In this document: one piece after another, positions 1 through 5,801 of the stretch
Layout of the letters: each line of letters begins with the position of its first letter
How positions within the stretch are numbered: the stretch's first letter is position 1
Assembly (NCBI GenBank): GCA_023150495.1
Contig: JAKLKT010000225.1
Location: forward strand, 1-5,801
DNA: 5,801 nt
Reading direction: 5' to 3'
From: Planctomycetota bacterium
GTDB taxonomy: Bacteria > Planctomycetota > PLA2
Position numbers and translations under genes: made by a program
The notes under the pieces: model-generated
Databases searched by the model: none
The model's input: only the letters and a program-made list of their open reading frames with translations
Told to the model about the DNA's origin: nothing

Positions 1-144
1 GCCGGGGCGCAGCTCGTCCGGTCGCTCGGCGGGGAGGCGCAGGCCGTCGTTCTCCTCGTGGGCTCGCTCGTCGGCTGGGCGGCTGCCGCCTCCGCGGCCG
101 CGGCCGCCGCCCTCCGGCGCCAGGACATCCACTCCGGCGCCTGA
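1..144 (+). CDS. C-terminal end of a predicted membrane protein (5' partial)
   Basis: The frame is open from the first base of the window to a TGA at 142-144, giving the last 47 residues of a protein that begins outside the window. After a short polar stretch with an Arg and a Glu comes a run of about 24 hydrophobic and small residues (VVLLVGSLVGW followed by an alanine-rich stretch). It ends in two arginines and a short polar tail, as expected for a last transmembrane helix with a cytoplasmic, positively charged end. Third codon positions are almost all G or C, which supports real coding. The family cannot be told from this piece; a transporter permease or another multi-span protein would fit. 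It converges with the minus-strand gene that ends at 198. The alternative is that this is a chance open frame in GC-rich DNA, since the evidence is only composition and hydropathy. Confidence 0.5.
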   Translation, partial: AGAQLVRSLGGEAQAVVLLVGSLVGWAAAASAAAAAALRRQDIHSGA

Positions 145-148
145 GGGC

Positions 149-163
149 CCGCCCGTCGGGCGG
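149..163. terminator. GC hairpin between convergent genes, possible bidirectional terminator
   Basis: A six-base-pair all-GC stem (CCGCCC at 149-154, GGGCGG at 158-163) closes a GTC loop. It begins five bases after the stop codon of the partial plus-strand gene and lies 35 bases from the stop of the convergent minus-strand gene. No T-tract follows on either strand, so it is not a classical intrinsic terminator. Position is the main argument, and hairpins this short are common in DNA of this composition. Confidence 0.3.
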
Positions 164-197
164 CGGAGTCCGCGGCGCGAGCACTCCTGGCCCGGGG

Positions 198-1250
198 CTA
201 GCGCGTGACCCGGATCGGCCGGCGCGCGAGCACTTTCCTGCCCTGGCTGGCGACGTAGCGGAGCTCGGCGTCGCCCGCTTCCTTCGGGGCGGTGAGCTTC
301 GCCGGGGACCCCGCGCTCACGTCGGAGTAGCTGCCGTACGCCGTGTCGGCGGCGCCGACCGGGACGATCGTCAGATAGTCGCCGGAGTAGGCGGGACCGG
401 TCCACTCGACCGTGAACGCGGCGCCGGCCGCGACCTCCTCGGGTGCGGAGAGCGTCGCCGCCGGGACCTTGAGCCGGATGGTCCGCCGCCCGAGCACGCG
501 GCGGTCCTGGCCGCTGACGTAGCGCAGCTCGTGCTCGCCGTCCTCGACGGGCATGAGGAGCTTCATCGGCGAGCCCTCGCGCGTGTCACGGTAGTTCCCG
601 TAGTCGGCGTCGCGCGCGCCGGGCAGGACGACCGTCACGTAATCGCCCTTGTTGTCGGGGCCCGTCCAGTCGACGGAGATCGTCGTGCCGCCGACCGCCT
701 CGTCCGGCGCCGTGAGCGACACCTCGGCGGGGAGGATGCGCAGCGGCCGGCGCGCAAGGACGCGGTGGCCCTTGCCGGTGACGTAGCGCACCTCGGCCTC
801 CCCCGGCGTCGGCGGCGCCGTGACGTCGAGCGGCGAGCCCTGCTTCGTCTCCGCGTAGTTGCCGTAGACGTTGTCGGGCGTTCCCTGCATCACGATCGTG
901 ACGTAGTCGCCCGGATCGTCCGGCCCGGTCCACGCGATCGTGACGGGCTTGCCGAGCACGATCCCCTCCGGTGCCTCGAGCGTGGCCTCGGCCGCGGTCA
1001 CGTCCAAGGGCGTCCGCGCGAGGACGGTGCGCGAGGTCCCGGTGACGTAGCGCACCTCGCAGGCGCCGGGCACGACCGGCGCGGTCAGCTCGACCTCGTG
1101 CCCCTCCTTCGTCTCCCGATAGCTCCCGTAGTCCGCGTCCTTGGCGTCCTTGGAGACGATGGTGACGTAGTCCTTCGGGTTCCCGGGCCCGGTCCACTTG
1201 ACGACAAACGTCGCACCGGCGCGCACCTTGGCGGGGACGGCGAGCGTCGC
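198..1250 (-). repeat. Four tandem 264-bp coding repeats
   Basis: The four domain copies of the anchored protein occupy 987-1250, 723-986, 459-722 and 198-458, read on the minus strand. The period is exactly 264 bp (88 codons), with no insertion or deletion between the conserved WTGP and RYV landmarks. The last unit ends with the stop codon. The units have diverged clearly at protein level apart from the conserved motifs, so this is an old in-gene duplication and not a recent expansion. Confidence 0.85.
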
Positions 1251-1448
1251 GGGTCCGAGGACCTCGGCCTCTTGCCCCGCTGCCCTCGGGGCTTCCCCGG
1301 CGGGCGCATGCGCGGTGCTCCCCGCGCCGGCGTCCGGCGGAGCGGGCTCGCGACGCGCGCAGCTTCGCATGAGGAGCAGCGCGACGAGGAGGAGCAGCAG
1401 CAGGAGCAGCGCGACCCATGCGGTTCTCCGGCGGCGCTCGCGCTCCAT
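198..1448 (-). CDS. Membrane-anchored protein with four tandem 88-residue Ig-like repeats
   Basis: The product has 416 residues. Residues 1-9 are strongly basic (ERERRRR), residues 10-27 are a leucine-rich hydrophobic helix, and RSCARRE follows. This suggests an uncleaved N-terminal signal anchor with the rest outside the cytoplasmic membrane. The residues before C30 do not make a good lipobox. A Pro/Ala/Gly-rich linker (about 34-66) leads to four repeats at 67-154, 155-242, 243-330 and 331-416. Each carries WTGP, a DYxTxV motif, YGxY, RYV and VLxRR or a close variant. WTGP starts at residues 85, 173, 261 and 349, and RYV at 133, 221, 309 and 397. From memory, similar domains occur in bacterial VWA-domain proteins, but no VWA or enzyme domain is present here. 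The beta-sandwich fold is inferred from alternating hydrophobic strands. The ATG at 1446-1448 is chosen because the charged N-terminus and helix follow directly; no clear Shine-Dalgarno precedes it. The molecular role is unknown; an envelope stalk or binding protein would fit. Confidence 0.85.
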   Translation of the reverse strand: MERERRRRTAWVALLLLLLLLVALLLMRSCARREPAPPDAGAGSTAHAPAGEAPRAAGQEAEVLGPATLAVPAKVRAGATFVVKWTGPGNPKDYVTIVSKDAKDADYGSYRETKEGHEVELTAPVVPGACEVRYVTGTSRTVLARTPLDVTAAEATLEAPEGIVLGKPVTIAWTGPDDPGDYVTIVMQGTPDNVYGNYAETKQGSPLDVTAPPTPGEAEVRYVTGKGHRVLARRPLRILPAEVSLTAPDEAVGGTTISVDWTGPDNKGDYVTVVLPGARDADYGNYRDTREGSPMKLLMPVEDGEHELRYVSGQDRRVLGRRTIRLKVPAATLSAPEEVAAGAAFTVEWTGPAYSGDYLTIVPVGAADTAYGSYSDVSAGSPAKLTAPKEAGDAELRYVASQGRKVLARRPIRVTR

Positions 1449-1514
1449 GGGCGCAGAGTGTAGCGGCGGGGGTCCCGGGGCACATCAGGAAACGGTGGGG
1501 TGCGGGGCCCCTCG

Positions 1515-1748
1515 CTAGTCCCCCGTCCCCATCTCCTCTTCGGGGGGCTTCGGGGGCGGCGGCTGGAACTCGCGCCTCTCGCCGTCGTGGGTGCAGAGGA
1601 AGGAGACGGGGTCGCCGTCCGCGTCGAAGACGGGGGCTGCGCAATGCTCGCACTTCGCGTGCTCCTCGATCGGGAGCCACTTCCCCTGCCGTCGGCAGAA
1701 GACCACGGGGATGGCATTCTCGTCCCGCGACCGGCGGTACTCGGTCAT
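1515..1748 (-). CDS. Small cysteine-containing protein, possible metal-binding (hypothetical)
   Basis: This gene encodes 77 residues. The frame is open farther upstream, to an ATG at 1893-1895. The ATG at 1746-1748 is preferred because an AAGGAGG sequence lies five bases before it, and the residues upstream of it are low-complexity Ala/Arg/Gly. The product has four cysteines at 18, 33, 36 and 52 (FCRR, then CEHC, then LCTHDG), with histidines at 30, 35 and 54 nearby. This could form a small zinc-binding site. However, the spacing C-x14-CxxC-x15-C is not the usual CxxC-CxxC zinc ribbon, so metal binding is inference. Residues 63-72 form a proline-rich stretch followed by an acidic tail. No signal peptide or membrane segment is seen, so it is probably cytoplasmic. 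It lies 66 bp upstream of the repeat-protein gene on the same strand and may be co-transcribed with it. I do not recognise the family. Confidence 0.75.
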   Translation of the reverse strand: MTEYRRSRDENAIPVVFCRRQGKWLPIEEHAKCEHCAAPVFDADGDPVSFLCTHDGERREFQPPPPKPPEEEMGTGD

Positions 1749-2061
1749 GCTCGCCTCCTTGCCGCCCCCGCGGGCGGAGTCCTTGCGCGGGACGCCCGAG
1801 CAAAGCCCGCGCCCTAAGTCGCGCGCCGCGGCGCGGGCCGGTGGGCCGGCGGCGGCGGAGACGGGGCCTCCCCCCCGAGCGCTTTCGCGCGCCAATTGCC
1901 CCGATTCCCTTCGCGCGCGGCCTGCCGGGCGGCACGGCCGCGGCGCTCCGGGGGCGCATGGGATCCGGCGCGGGGCGCCTGAGCGGGCGCGGGCGAGGGG
2001 GGTTGGTGCGCTACTTGCGATTCCGGCCCCCGGAGCCCCCTCTCATCGCTGCCCCATAGAC
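1749..2061. other. Divergent intergenic region, presumed promoters for both directions
   Basis: This 313-bp stretch lies between the divergent 77-residue protein gene and korA. Frames cross it on both strands, but their translations are low-complexity Ala/Arg/Gly/Pro, as expected from GC-rich non-coding DNA. Local features are a 14-bp perfect palindrome of alternating G and C at 1822-1835, a 9-bp direct repeat TTCGCGCGC at 1884-1892 and 1910-1918, and CGATTCC at 1902-1908 and again at 2018-2024. TTGCGA at 2015-2020 resembles a -35 element on the korA side, but no convincing -10 box follows at normal spacing. Promoters must be here or nearby by gene layout, but none can be placed with confidence. 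Confidence 0.5.
1754..1760 (-). promoter_or_regulatory. Strong Shine-Dalgarno fixing the start of the 77-residue protein
   Basis: On the minus strand the sequence AAGGAGG lies five bases upstream of the ATG at 1746-1748. It is the best ribosome-binding site in the left half of the window. It decides the short form of the gene over the 126-codon open frame that continues upstream to 1895. Confidence 0.75.
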
Positions 2062-3945
2062 ATGAGCACAACCACAACGACCCCTCCCCGTGCCCGCGTC
2101 CAGCGCTCGAAGGAGCACATCCTCGAGGTCGTCTCCGACTCCGGCGAAGGCGCGCAGAAGTGCGGCCAGAGCTTCGGCGCCGTCTCCGCGAAGATGGGCA
2201 ACGGCGCCTGGACCGTCGAGATCATCCCCGCCGAGATCCAGCCCCCGCCCCGCACCCCCGGGAGCGCGAGCGGCGTCCGCATCCGGATCGGCGAGCGCGA
2301 GGTCACGAACTGGGGCGACGAGGCCGACCTCTGCGTCGCCTTCAACGAGCAGGTCCTCCTCTCGCGCCACCGGCTGGGCGCGCTCAAGGAGGACGCCACG
2401 ATCCTCGTCGAGAACATGTGGGCGACCCACGACGACCCGCTCGTCAGGAAGGCGTGGGAAGGGGCGATGGAGGAGCTCTCGGGGCGTTCCTACCGGATCG
2501 TCGGCGTGCCCATGGAGGAGCAGTGCCTCGCCGTCACGGACAACCCGAAGCGCGGCAAGAACATGTTCATCCTCGGGCTCCTCGCGTGGATCTACGACCG
2601 CGACATGGAGAGGGTCCGGGAGCAGATCGCGCTGCAGTTCCGGAAGAAGTCGAAGGAGGTCTACGAGAAGAACGTCGAGCTCATGGATCTCGGCGCCCGC
2701 TGGGCCGAGGCGAACCTCGACTTCCGGGTCGAGGTCAAGGCCGTGCCGCCCTCGGCGCCCATGGTCGTCATGAACGGCAACCAGGCGCTCGGGATGGGGG
2801 CGATGGCCGCGGGGCTCGACCTCTGCGCGATGTACCCGATCACGCCCGCGACGTCGGTCTCGCACTACCTCGGCGAGGTGTTCGAGAGCGTCGGCGGGAT
2901 CGTCCACCAGGCGGAGGACGAGATCGCGGCGATCGGCGCGGCGATCGGCGCCTCCTACGCCGGCAAGGTCGCGTTCACGGTCACGTCCGGGCCGGGGCTC
3001 GCGCTGAAGACCGAGTTCATCGGCCTCGCCGTGATGACGGAGACGCCGCTCGTGATCATCGACGTCCAGCGCGGCGGGCCCTCCACCGGGCTCCCGACCA
3101 AGGTGGAGCAGAGCGACCTCCTCGCGGCGATGTTCGGGCAGCCGGGCGACGCGCCCAAGGTGATCCTCGCGCCCTCGACCATCGAGGAGTGCTTCCACTG
3201 CATGGTGACGGCGCGGCGCATCGCCGAGGCGCTGCGCTGCGTCGTCATCGTGCTCTCCGACGCCAACCTCGCGACCGGCGTGCAGCCCTTCCCGCGGCCG
3301 CGGCTCGACCCGCGCTGGCAGGCCGCGCAACCCGATCCGGCGCCGGTGCCGGAGGGCATGCGCCCCTACGAGTGGGACGAGCGGCTCGGCCTCAGCCGCC
3401 GCTTCGTCCCCGGCCAGCCCGGCGGCATGTTCGTCGCGACGGGGCTCTGCCACGACGAGGGGAGCAAGGTCACCTACGCGCCCGAGGTGAACCAGAAGGG
3501 CTGCGAGATGCGGAGCCGGAAGGTCGCGACCTTCCAGCAGACGCTCCTCCCGCCGCCCGTCGTCGGCCCCGCCGAGGGCGACCTGCTCCTCCTCGGCTGG
3601 GGGAGCACGAAGGGCGCGATCGAGGAGGCGGCGGAGCGCGCGCGCGGCGAGGGGCTCAGGGTCTCGTCGGCGCACCTCTCCTTCCTGTCCCCGCTGCAGC
3701 CCGGCCTTCCCGAGCTGTGCCGCCGGTTCAGGCAGGTGATGACGGTGGAGATCAACTACAGCGACCGGGCGGACGCGCCCTTCGTCGCGCCGGAGAGCCG
3801 CCGCCTCGGGCAGCTCGCCTACGTGCTGCGCGGACAGCTCCTCCTCGACGTGGACTGCTGGACGCGCGTCCCGGGCGAGCCGCTGCGCCCCGGGCGGATC
3901 CTCGAGGCGATCCGGGAGAAGCTCTCGAAAGGAGTCGCGCGATGA
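2062..3945 (+). CDS. korA: 2-oxoacid:ferredoxin oxidoreductase, fused gamma-alpha subunit (KorA type)
   Basis: This 627-residue protein is one half of a cytoplasmic thiamine-diphosphate enzyme that converts a 2-oxoacid (most likely 2-oxoglutarate) plus CoA to acyl-CoA and CO2 with reduction of ferredoxin. Residues about 17-205 form the gamma domain, starting at VVSDSGEGAQKCGQSFG. Residues about 233-627 form the alpha part. It contains YPITP at 258-262, whose Thr261 matches the conserved substrate-contacting threonine of the family. It also has QAEDEIAAIGAAIGASYAG at 283-301, where Glu285/Glu287 match the acidic cofactor-contacting position, TSGPG at 308-312, and RGGPSTGLPTKVEQSDL at 337-353. 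The C-terminal domain (about 505-627) includes LLLLGWGSTKGAI. Length fits fused KorA proteins. The ATG at 2062 is used because clear homology begins about residue 17. Residues 1-9 are a Thr/Pro run, and no good Shine-Dalgarno precedes the start. It overlaps korB by ATGA. Substrate choice (2-oxoglutarate or another 2-oxoacid) cannot be fixed from sequence. Confidence 0.93.
   Translation: MSTTTTTPPRARVQRSKEHILEVVSDSGEGAQKCGQSFGAVSAKMGNGAWTVEIIPAEIQPPPRTPGSASGVRIRIGEREVTNWGDEADLCVAFNEQVLLSRHRLGALKEDATILVENMWATHDDPLVRKAWEGAMEELSGRSYRIVGVPMEEQCLAVTDNPKRGKNMFILGLLAWIYDRDMERVREQIALQFRKKSKEVYEKNVELMDLGARWAEANLDFRVEVKAVPPSAPMVVMNGNQALGMGAMAAGLDLCAMYPITPATSVSHYLGEVFESVGGIVHQAEDEIAAIGAAIGASYAGKVAFTVTSGPGLALKTEFIGLAVMTETPLVIIDVQRGGPSTGLPTKVEQSDLLAAMFGQPGDAPKVILAPSTIEECFHCMVTARRIAEALRCVVIVLSDANLATGVQPFPRPRLDPRWQAAQPDPAPVPEGMRPYEWDERLGLSRRFVPGQPGGMFVATGLCHDEGSKVTYAPEVNQKGCEMRSRKVATFQQTLLPPPVVGPAEGDLLLLGWGSTKGAIEEAAERARGEGLRVSSAHLSFLSPLQPGLPELCRRFRQVMTVEINYSDRADAPFVAPESRRLGQLAYVLRGQLLLDVDCWTRVPGEPLRPGRILEAIREKLSKGVAR
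3928..3934 (+). promoter_or_regulatory. Shine-Dalgarno of korB inside the end of korA
   Basis: AAAGGAG lies seven bases before the korB ATG at 3942-3944. Together with the ATGA stop/start overlap at 3942-3945 it supports this start and translational coupling of the two subunits. The same frame is open far upstream (from 2160), but that stretch is an arginine- and alanine-rich out-of-frame reading of korA. Confidence 0.8.
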
Positions 3946-4892
3946 GCACCGGCTGCTCGCTCCTCGGCTGCGGGATCGACGAGGAGCACGCCTACGAGCA
4001 ATCTGCCTACGAGGGCCCGCTCGCGCGCTGGTGCCCCGGCTGCGGCGACCACATGATCCTCGCGGTCACGCAGCGCCTGCTCTTCGAGCACCAGCTCCGC
4101 CCCGAGCAGGTCGTGTTCGTCTCGGGGATCGGATGCTCGAGCCGCTTCCCGCACTACATGAAGACGTACGGGTTCCACGGCATCCACGGGCGCGCGCTGC
4201 CCGTCGCGACCGGCATCAAGCTGACGCGCCCCGACCTGCACGTCTTCACCGTGATGGGCGACGGCGACTGCTGCTCGATCGGCGCGGCGCACTGGATCCA
4301 CGCCATCCGCTACAACGTCGACATGGTCGCGATGCTGCTCGACAACAACATCTACGGCCTCACCAAGAACCAGACCTCGCCGACCACGCCGCAGGGGCAC
4401 CCGAGCAACACCCAGCCGCGCGGCAGCTACCTGCCCGCCTTGAACCCGCTCACCGCGACGCTCGGCGTGACCAACGCCTCGTTCGTGGCGCAGACGGCCG
4501 ACTGGGTGCCGGGGCACCTGCACGCGACGCTCGAAGCGGCCTACCGCCACAAGGGGTTCGCCTTCGTGCGGATCCTCCAGCGGTGCCCGGTGTGGACGCC
4601 CGCGATCTTCCGCGATGCGGCGCAGGACCCGAAGAGGAACGAGATCCTCGTCGACAGCAAGGGCATCCGCGACGCGGACACCGAGAAGCTCGGCGGGAAG
4701 ATCGTCCCGCACGACCCTTCCGACCTCCACGCGGCGCGGAGGCTCGCCGAGGACGGCGGAGTCGTCCGCCTCGGCCTCTTCTACCGCGACGAATCGAAGC
4801 CGCGCTACGACGAGACGCGGCACCAGCCGGTGTTCGCCGCCGAGGAGCGCATCCGCATCCTCGACGAGGAGTTCGACCGCCATGCCGTCTGA
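3942..4892 (+). CDS. korB: 2-oxoacid:ferredoxin oxidoreductase, beta subunit (KorB type)
   Basis: This 316-residue protein is the subunit that binds thiamine diphosphate, magnesium and one [4Fe-4S] cluster and pairs with the KorA product. Residues 30-35 read WCPGCG. Cys31 and Cys34, Cys65 in SGIGCSSRFP, and Cys215 in LQRCPVW fit the four cluster ligands known for this family. The cofactor motif is GDGDCCSIG at 106-114, followed by DNNIYGLTKNQTSPTTPQGH at 134-153. HGRALPVATGIKL (82-94) and the NPLTATLGV segment (168-176) are also typical. The C-terminal tail contains RLGLFYRDESKPRYDE. Length fits the family. Cys5, Cys10, Cys110 and Cys111 are additional to the four predicted ligands. No separate ferredoxin-like delta subunit is encoded in the window, so the electron acceptor must come from elsewhere. 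The gene is embedded in a run of overlapping genes: four bases shared with korA upstream and 11 with the next gene. Substrate is most likely 2-oxoglutarate but is not proven by sequence. Confidence 0.94.
   Translation: MSTGCSLLGCGIDEEHAYEQSAYEGPLARWCPGCGDHMILAVTQRLLFEHQLRPEQVVFVSGIGCSSRFPHYMKTYGFHGIHGRALPVATGIKLTRPDLHVFTVMGDGDCCSIGAAHWIHAIRYNVDMVAMLLDNNIYGLTKNQTSPTTPQGHPSNTQPRGSYLPALNPLTATLGVTNASFVAQTADWVPGHLHATLEAAYRHKGFAFVRILQRCPVWTPAIFRDAAQDPKRNEILVDSKGIRDADTEKLGGKIVPHDPSDLHAARRLAEDGGVVRLGLFYRDESKPRYDETRHQPVFAAEERIRILDEEFDRHAV
4866..4871 (+). promoter_or_regulatory. Shine-Dalgarno of the third operon gene, inside korB
   Basis: GAGGAG lies ten bases before the ATG at 4882-4884, within the last codons of korB. 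It supports a start that overlaps korB by 11 bases and suggests coupled translation of the third gene. Confidence 0.6.
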
Positions 4893-5801
4893 AAGCCTCG
4901 ACCTGGTCCTCCGGAGCCTCGCCGGCCCGATCGGCGCCTTCCGCTCCTCCCTCGCGCTCGCGCTCGAGCAGATGCGCGGGTTCCTCGCCGCGCAGCAGTC
5001 CGCCGCGGGGCAGGATGGCCCGCCCGAGAAGGCGATGCTCGGCGCGTTCGCCGCGGGCCGCATCGACTTCGAGCGGTTCGGCTCGCTCCTCGACCGCGCG
5101 CCGTCGGTCGACGCGTTCTCGCTCGGCCGGATCGAGGACGCGTACGAGGTGCTGCGCGAGCTCGAACAGGGCAGGATCGGGGAGGTGCACGCGGAACCCC
5201 ACGGCGACCTGCGCGAGGCGGTGTCGCGCGGGCTCGGGGCCGTCGGCCGCGCCTTCGGCGCCGCCCGCGTCTTCGAGCTCGCCCGGACGGGGCGCTACCG
5301 CGAGGCGGAGCACGGATCCTTCCTCGACGCCTTCCCCTTCCACCGGTGGAGCCGCGCGGAGCGCCTCGTCGCGCCGCCGCTGGTCGTCCACGCGGAGGGC
5401 CGGGGGCTCCGCGCCGAGCCGCTCGCGGAGTTCCTCGACGGCGCCGTGAAGATCGTCCTCGTCGTCACCGGCGAGGCACCCCTCGTCCCGCTCGTCCGCC
5501 TCGTCACGCCCGGCACGTTCGTCCTCCAGACGCGGGACGGCAAGGGGCTCGACCGCCTCGCCGCGTGGAGCGGCCCCGGCATCGCCGCTCTCGTCCCCGA
5601 GGGCGCGGCCCTCTTCCTCCACGACCCCTCGCTCGGCGCGAACGCGTGGGACCGGATGCACGTCGAGATCCTCCCCGAGGCGGGACGCGTCCCGAGGGGA
5701 GGGCGCAGCGCGAAGCAGGAGGCGGAGGAGGTCTCCCAGCTCCGGGCGCTCGCGGCCCGGCCCCCGGAGCCCCCCCCCGTCCCCGTCGCGGCGGCCGCCG
5801 C
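4882..5801 (+). CDS. Unknown protein translationally coupled to korAB (3' partial)
   Basis: A frame with no stop runs from the ATG at 4882-4884 to the window edge, giving 306 visible residues, with nearly all third codon positions G or C. The start overlaps the end of korB by 11 bases and has GAGGAG ten bases upstream, so the gene very probably belongs to the korAB operon. I do not recognise the family. Residues about 1-40 and 50-145 look mostly helical (LRSLAGPIGAF, RIEDAYEVLRELEQGRIGE, REAVSRGLGAVGRAFGAARV). Residues about 160-265 look like an alpha/beta domain with strands such as VKIVLVVTG and TFVLQTRDG, followed by SGPGIAALVPEGAALFLHD. From about 275 it turns charged, and then proline- and alanine-rich at the edge, as in an interdomain linker. 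No cysteine is present, so this part cannot carry an iron-sulfur cluster. No signal peptide or membrane helix is evident. An assembly, scaffold or regulatory role for KorAB is inference from gene order only. Confidence 0.8.
   Translation, partial: MPSESLDLVLRSLAGPIGAFRSSLALALEQMRGFLAAQQSAAGQDGPPEKAMLGAFAAGRIDFERFGSLLDRAPSVDAFSLGRIEDAYEVLRELEQGRIGEVHAEPHGDLREAVSRGLGAVGRAFGAARVFELARTGRYREAEHGSFLDAFPFHRWSRAERLVAPPLVVHAEGRGLRAEPLAEFLDGAVKIVLVVTGEAPLVPLVRLVTPGTFVLQTRDGKGLDRLAAWSGPGIAALVPEGAALFLHDPSLGANAWDRMHVEILPEAGRVPRGGRSAKQEAEEVSQLRALAARPPEPPPVPVAAAA

Noticed and set aside
531..1463. Plus-strand open frame opposite the repeat-protein gene
   Set aside because: Its apparent repeats only mirror the 264-bp period of the real minus-strand gene. 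The minus-strand reading has a membrane anchor and conserved motifs.
1518..1560. Purine/pyrimidine-biased stretch considered as a non-coding repeat
   Set aside because: It is the proline- and glutamate-rich C-terminal coding end of the 77-residue protein.
1822..1835. 14-bp perfect palindrome in the divergent intergenic region, considered as an operator
   Set aside because: It consists only of G and C, and in a window this GC-rich several such palindromes are expected by chance. There is no second copy or promoter context to support it.
1749..1895. N-terminal extension of the 77-residue protein to an upstream ATG
   Set aside because: The added 49 residues are low-complexity Ala/Arg/Gly, and AAGGAGG is placed correctly for the internal ATG at 1746-1748.
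1884..1918. Direct repeat TTCGCGCGC at 1884-1892 and 1910-1918, considered as a regulator binding site
   Set aside because: The repeat is short, mostly GC, and not linked to an identifiable promoter, so chance cannot be excluded.
2011..3675. Minus-strand open frame of 554 codons opposite korA
   Set aside because: It is an antisense shadow in GC-rich DNA, with low-complexity Arg/Asp/Leu/His content and no recognisable domain. The plus strand has strong family motifs.
2160..3941. Long open frame upstream of and continuous with korB, suggesting an N-terminally extended KorB
   Set aside because: The translation is Arg/Ala/Gly-rich low complexity in a different frame from korA, which is clearly coding over the same bases. 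The korB start at 3942 has a good Shine-Dalgarno and an ATGA overlap.
3819..5663. Minus-strand open frames opposite korB and the third gene
   Set aside because: Composition is that of antisense readings of high-GC codons, and they contain no recognisable motif. korB is certain on the other strand, and the third gene has GC-rich third positions and a coupled start.

Overview
This is a very GC-rich window. Third codon positions are almost all G or C in every gene I call. It looks like ordinary bacterial chromosome, and I see no tRNA, rRNA, CRISPR array, insertion sequence or phage gene. The base composition would fit a high-GC lineage such as Myxococcota, Acidobacteriota, Gemmatimonadota or Planctomycetota. 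The sequence alone does not settle which one.

Left part (1-1748). The window opens with the last 47 codons of a plus-strand gene whose product ends in a hydrophobic, alanine-rich segment. It converges on a minus-strand gene (198-1448) for a membrane-anchored protein built from four tandem copies of an 88-residue beta-rich domain. About 66 bp upstream of that gene, on the same strand, is a 77-residue cysteine-containing protein (1515-1748) with a strong Shine-Dalgarno site. These two may form a short minus-strand transcription unit.

Middle (1749-2061). A 313-bp gap separates the minus-strand pair from a plus-strand operon. Promoters for both directions should lie here, but no convincing consensus can be read by eye.

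Right part (2062-5801). The recognisable system is a 2-oxoacid:ferredoxin oxidoreductase of the 2-oxoglutarate (KorAB) type. korA encodes a gamma-alpha fusion. korB encodes the thiamine-diphosphate and [4Fe-4S] cluster subunit and overlaps korA by the four bases ATGA. A third gene starts inside the end of korB with an 11-bp overlap and its own Shine-Dalgarno site, and it runs off the window. Its product matches nothing I recognise, has no cysteine in the 306 residues visible, and reaches a proline/alanine-rich stretch at the window edge. KorAB would oxidatively decarboxylate a 2-oxoacid to acyl-CoA and pass electrons to ferredoxin, or run in reverse. The coupled third gene is the most interesting unknown here, as a possible accessory or partner of the enzyme.
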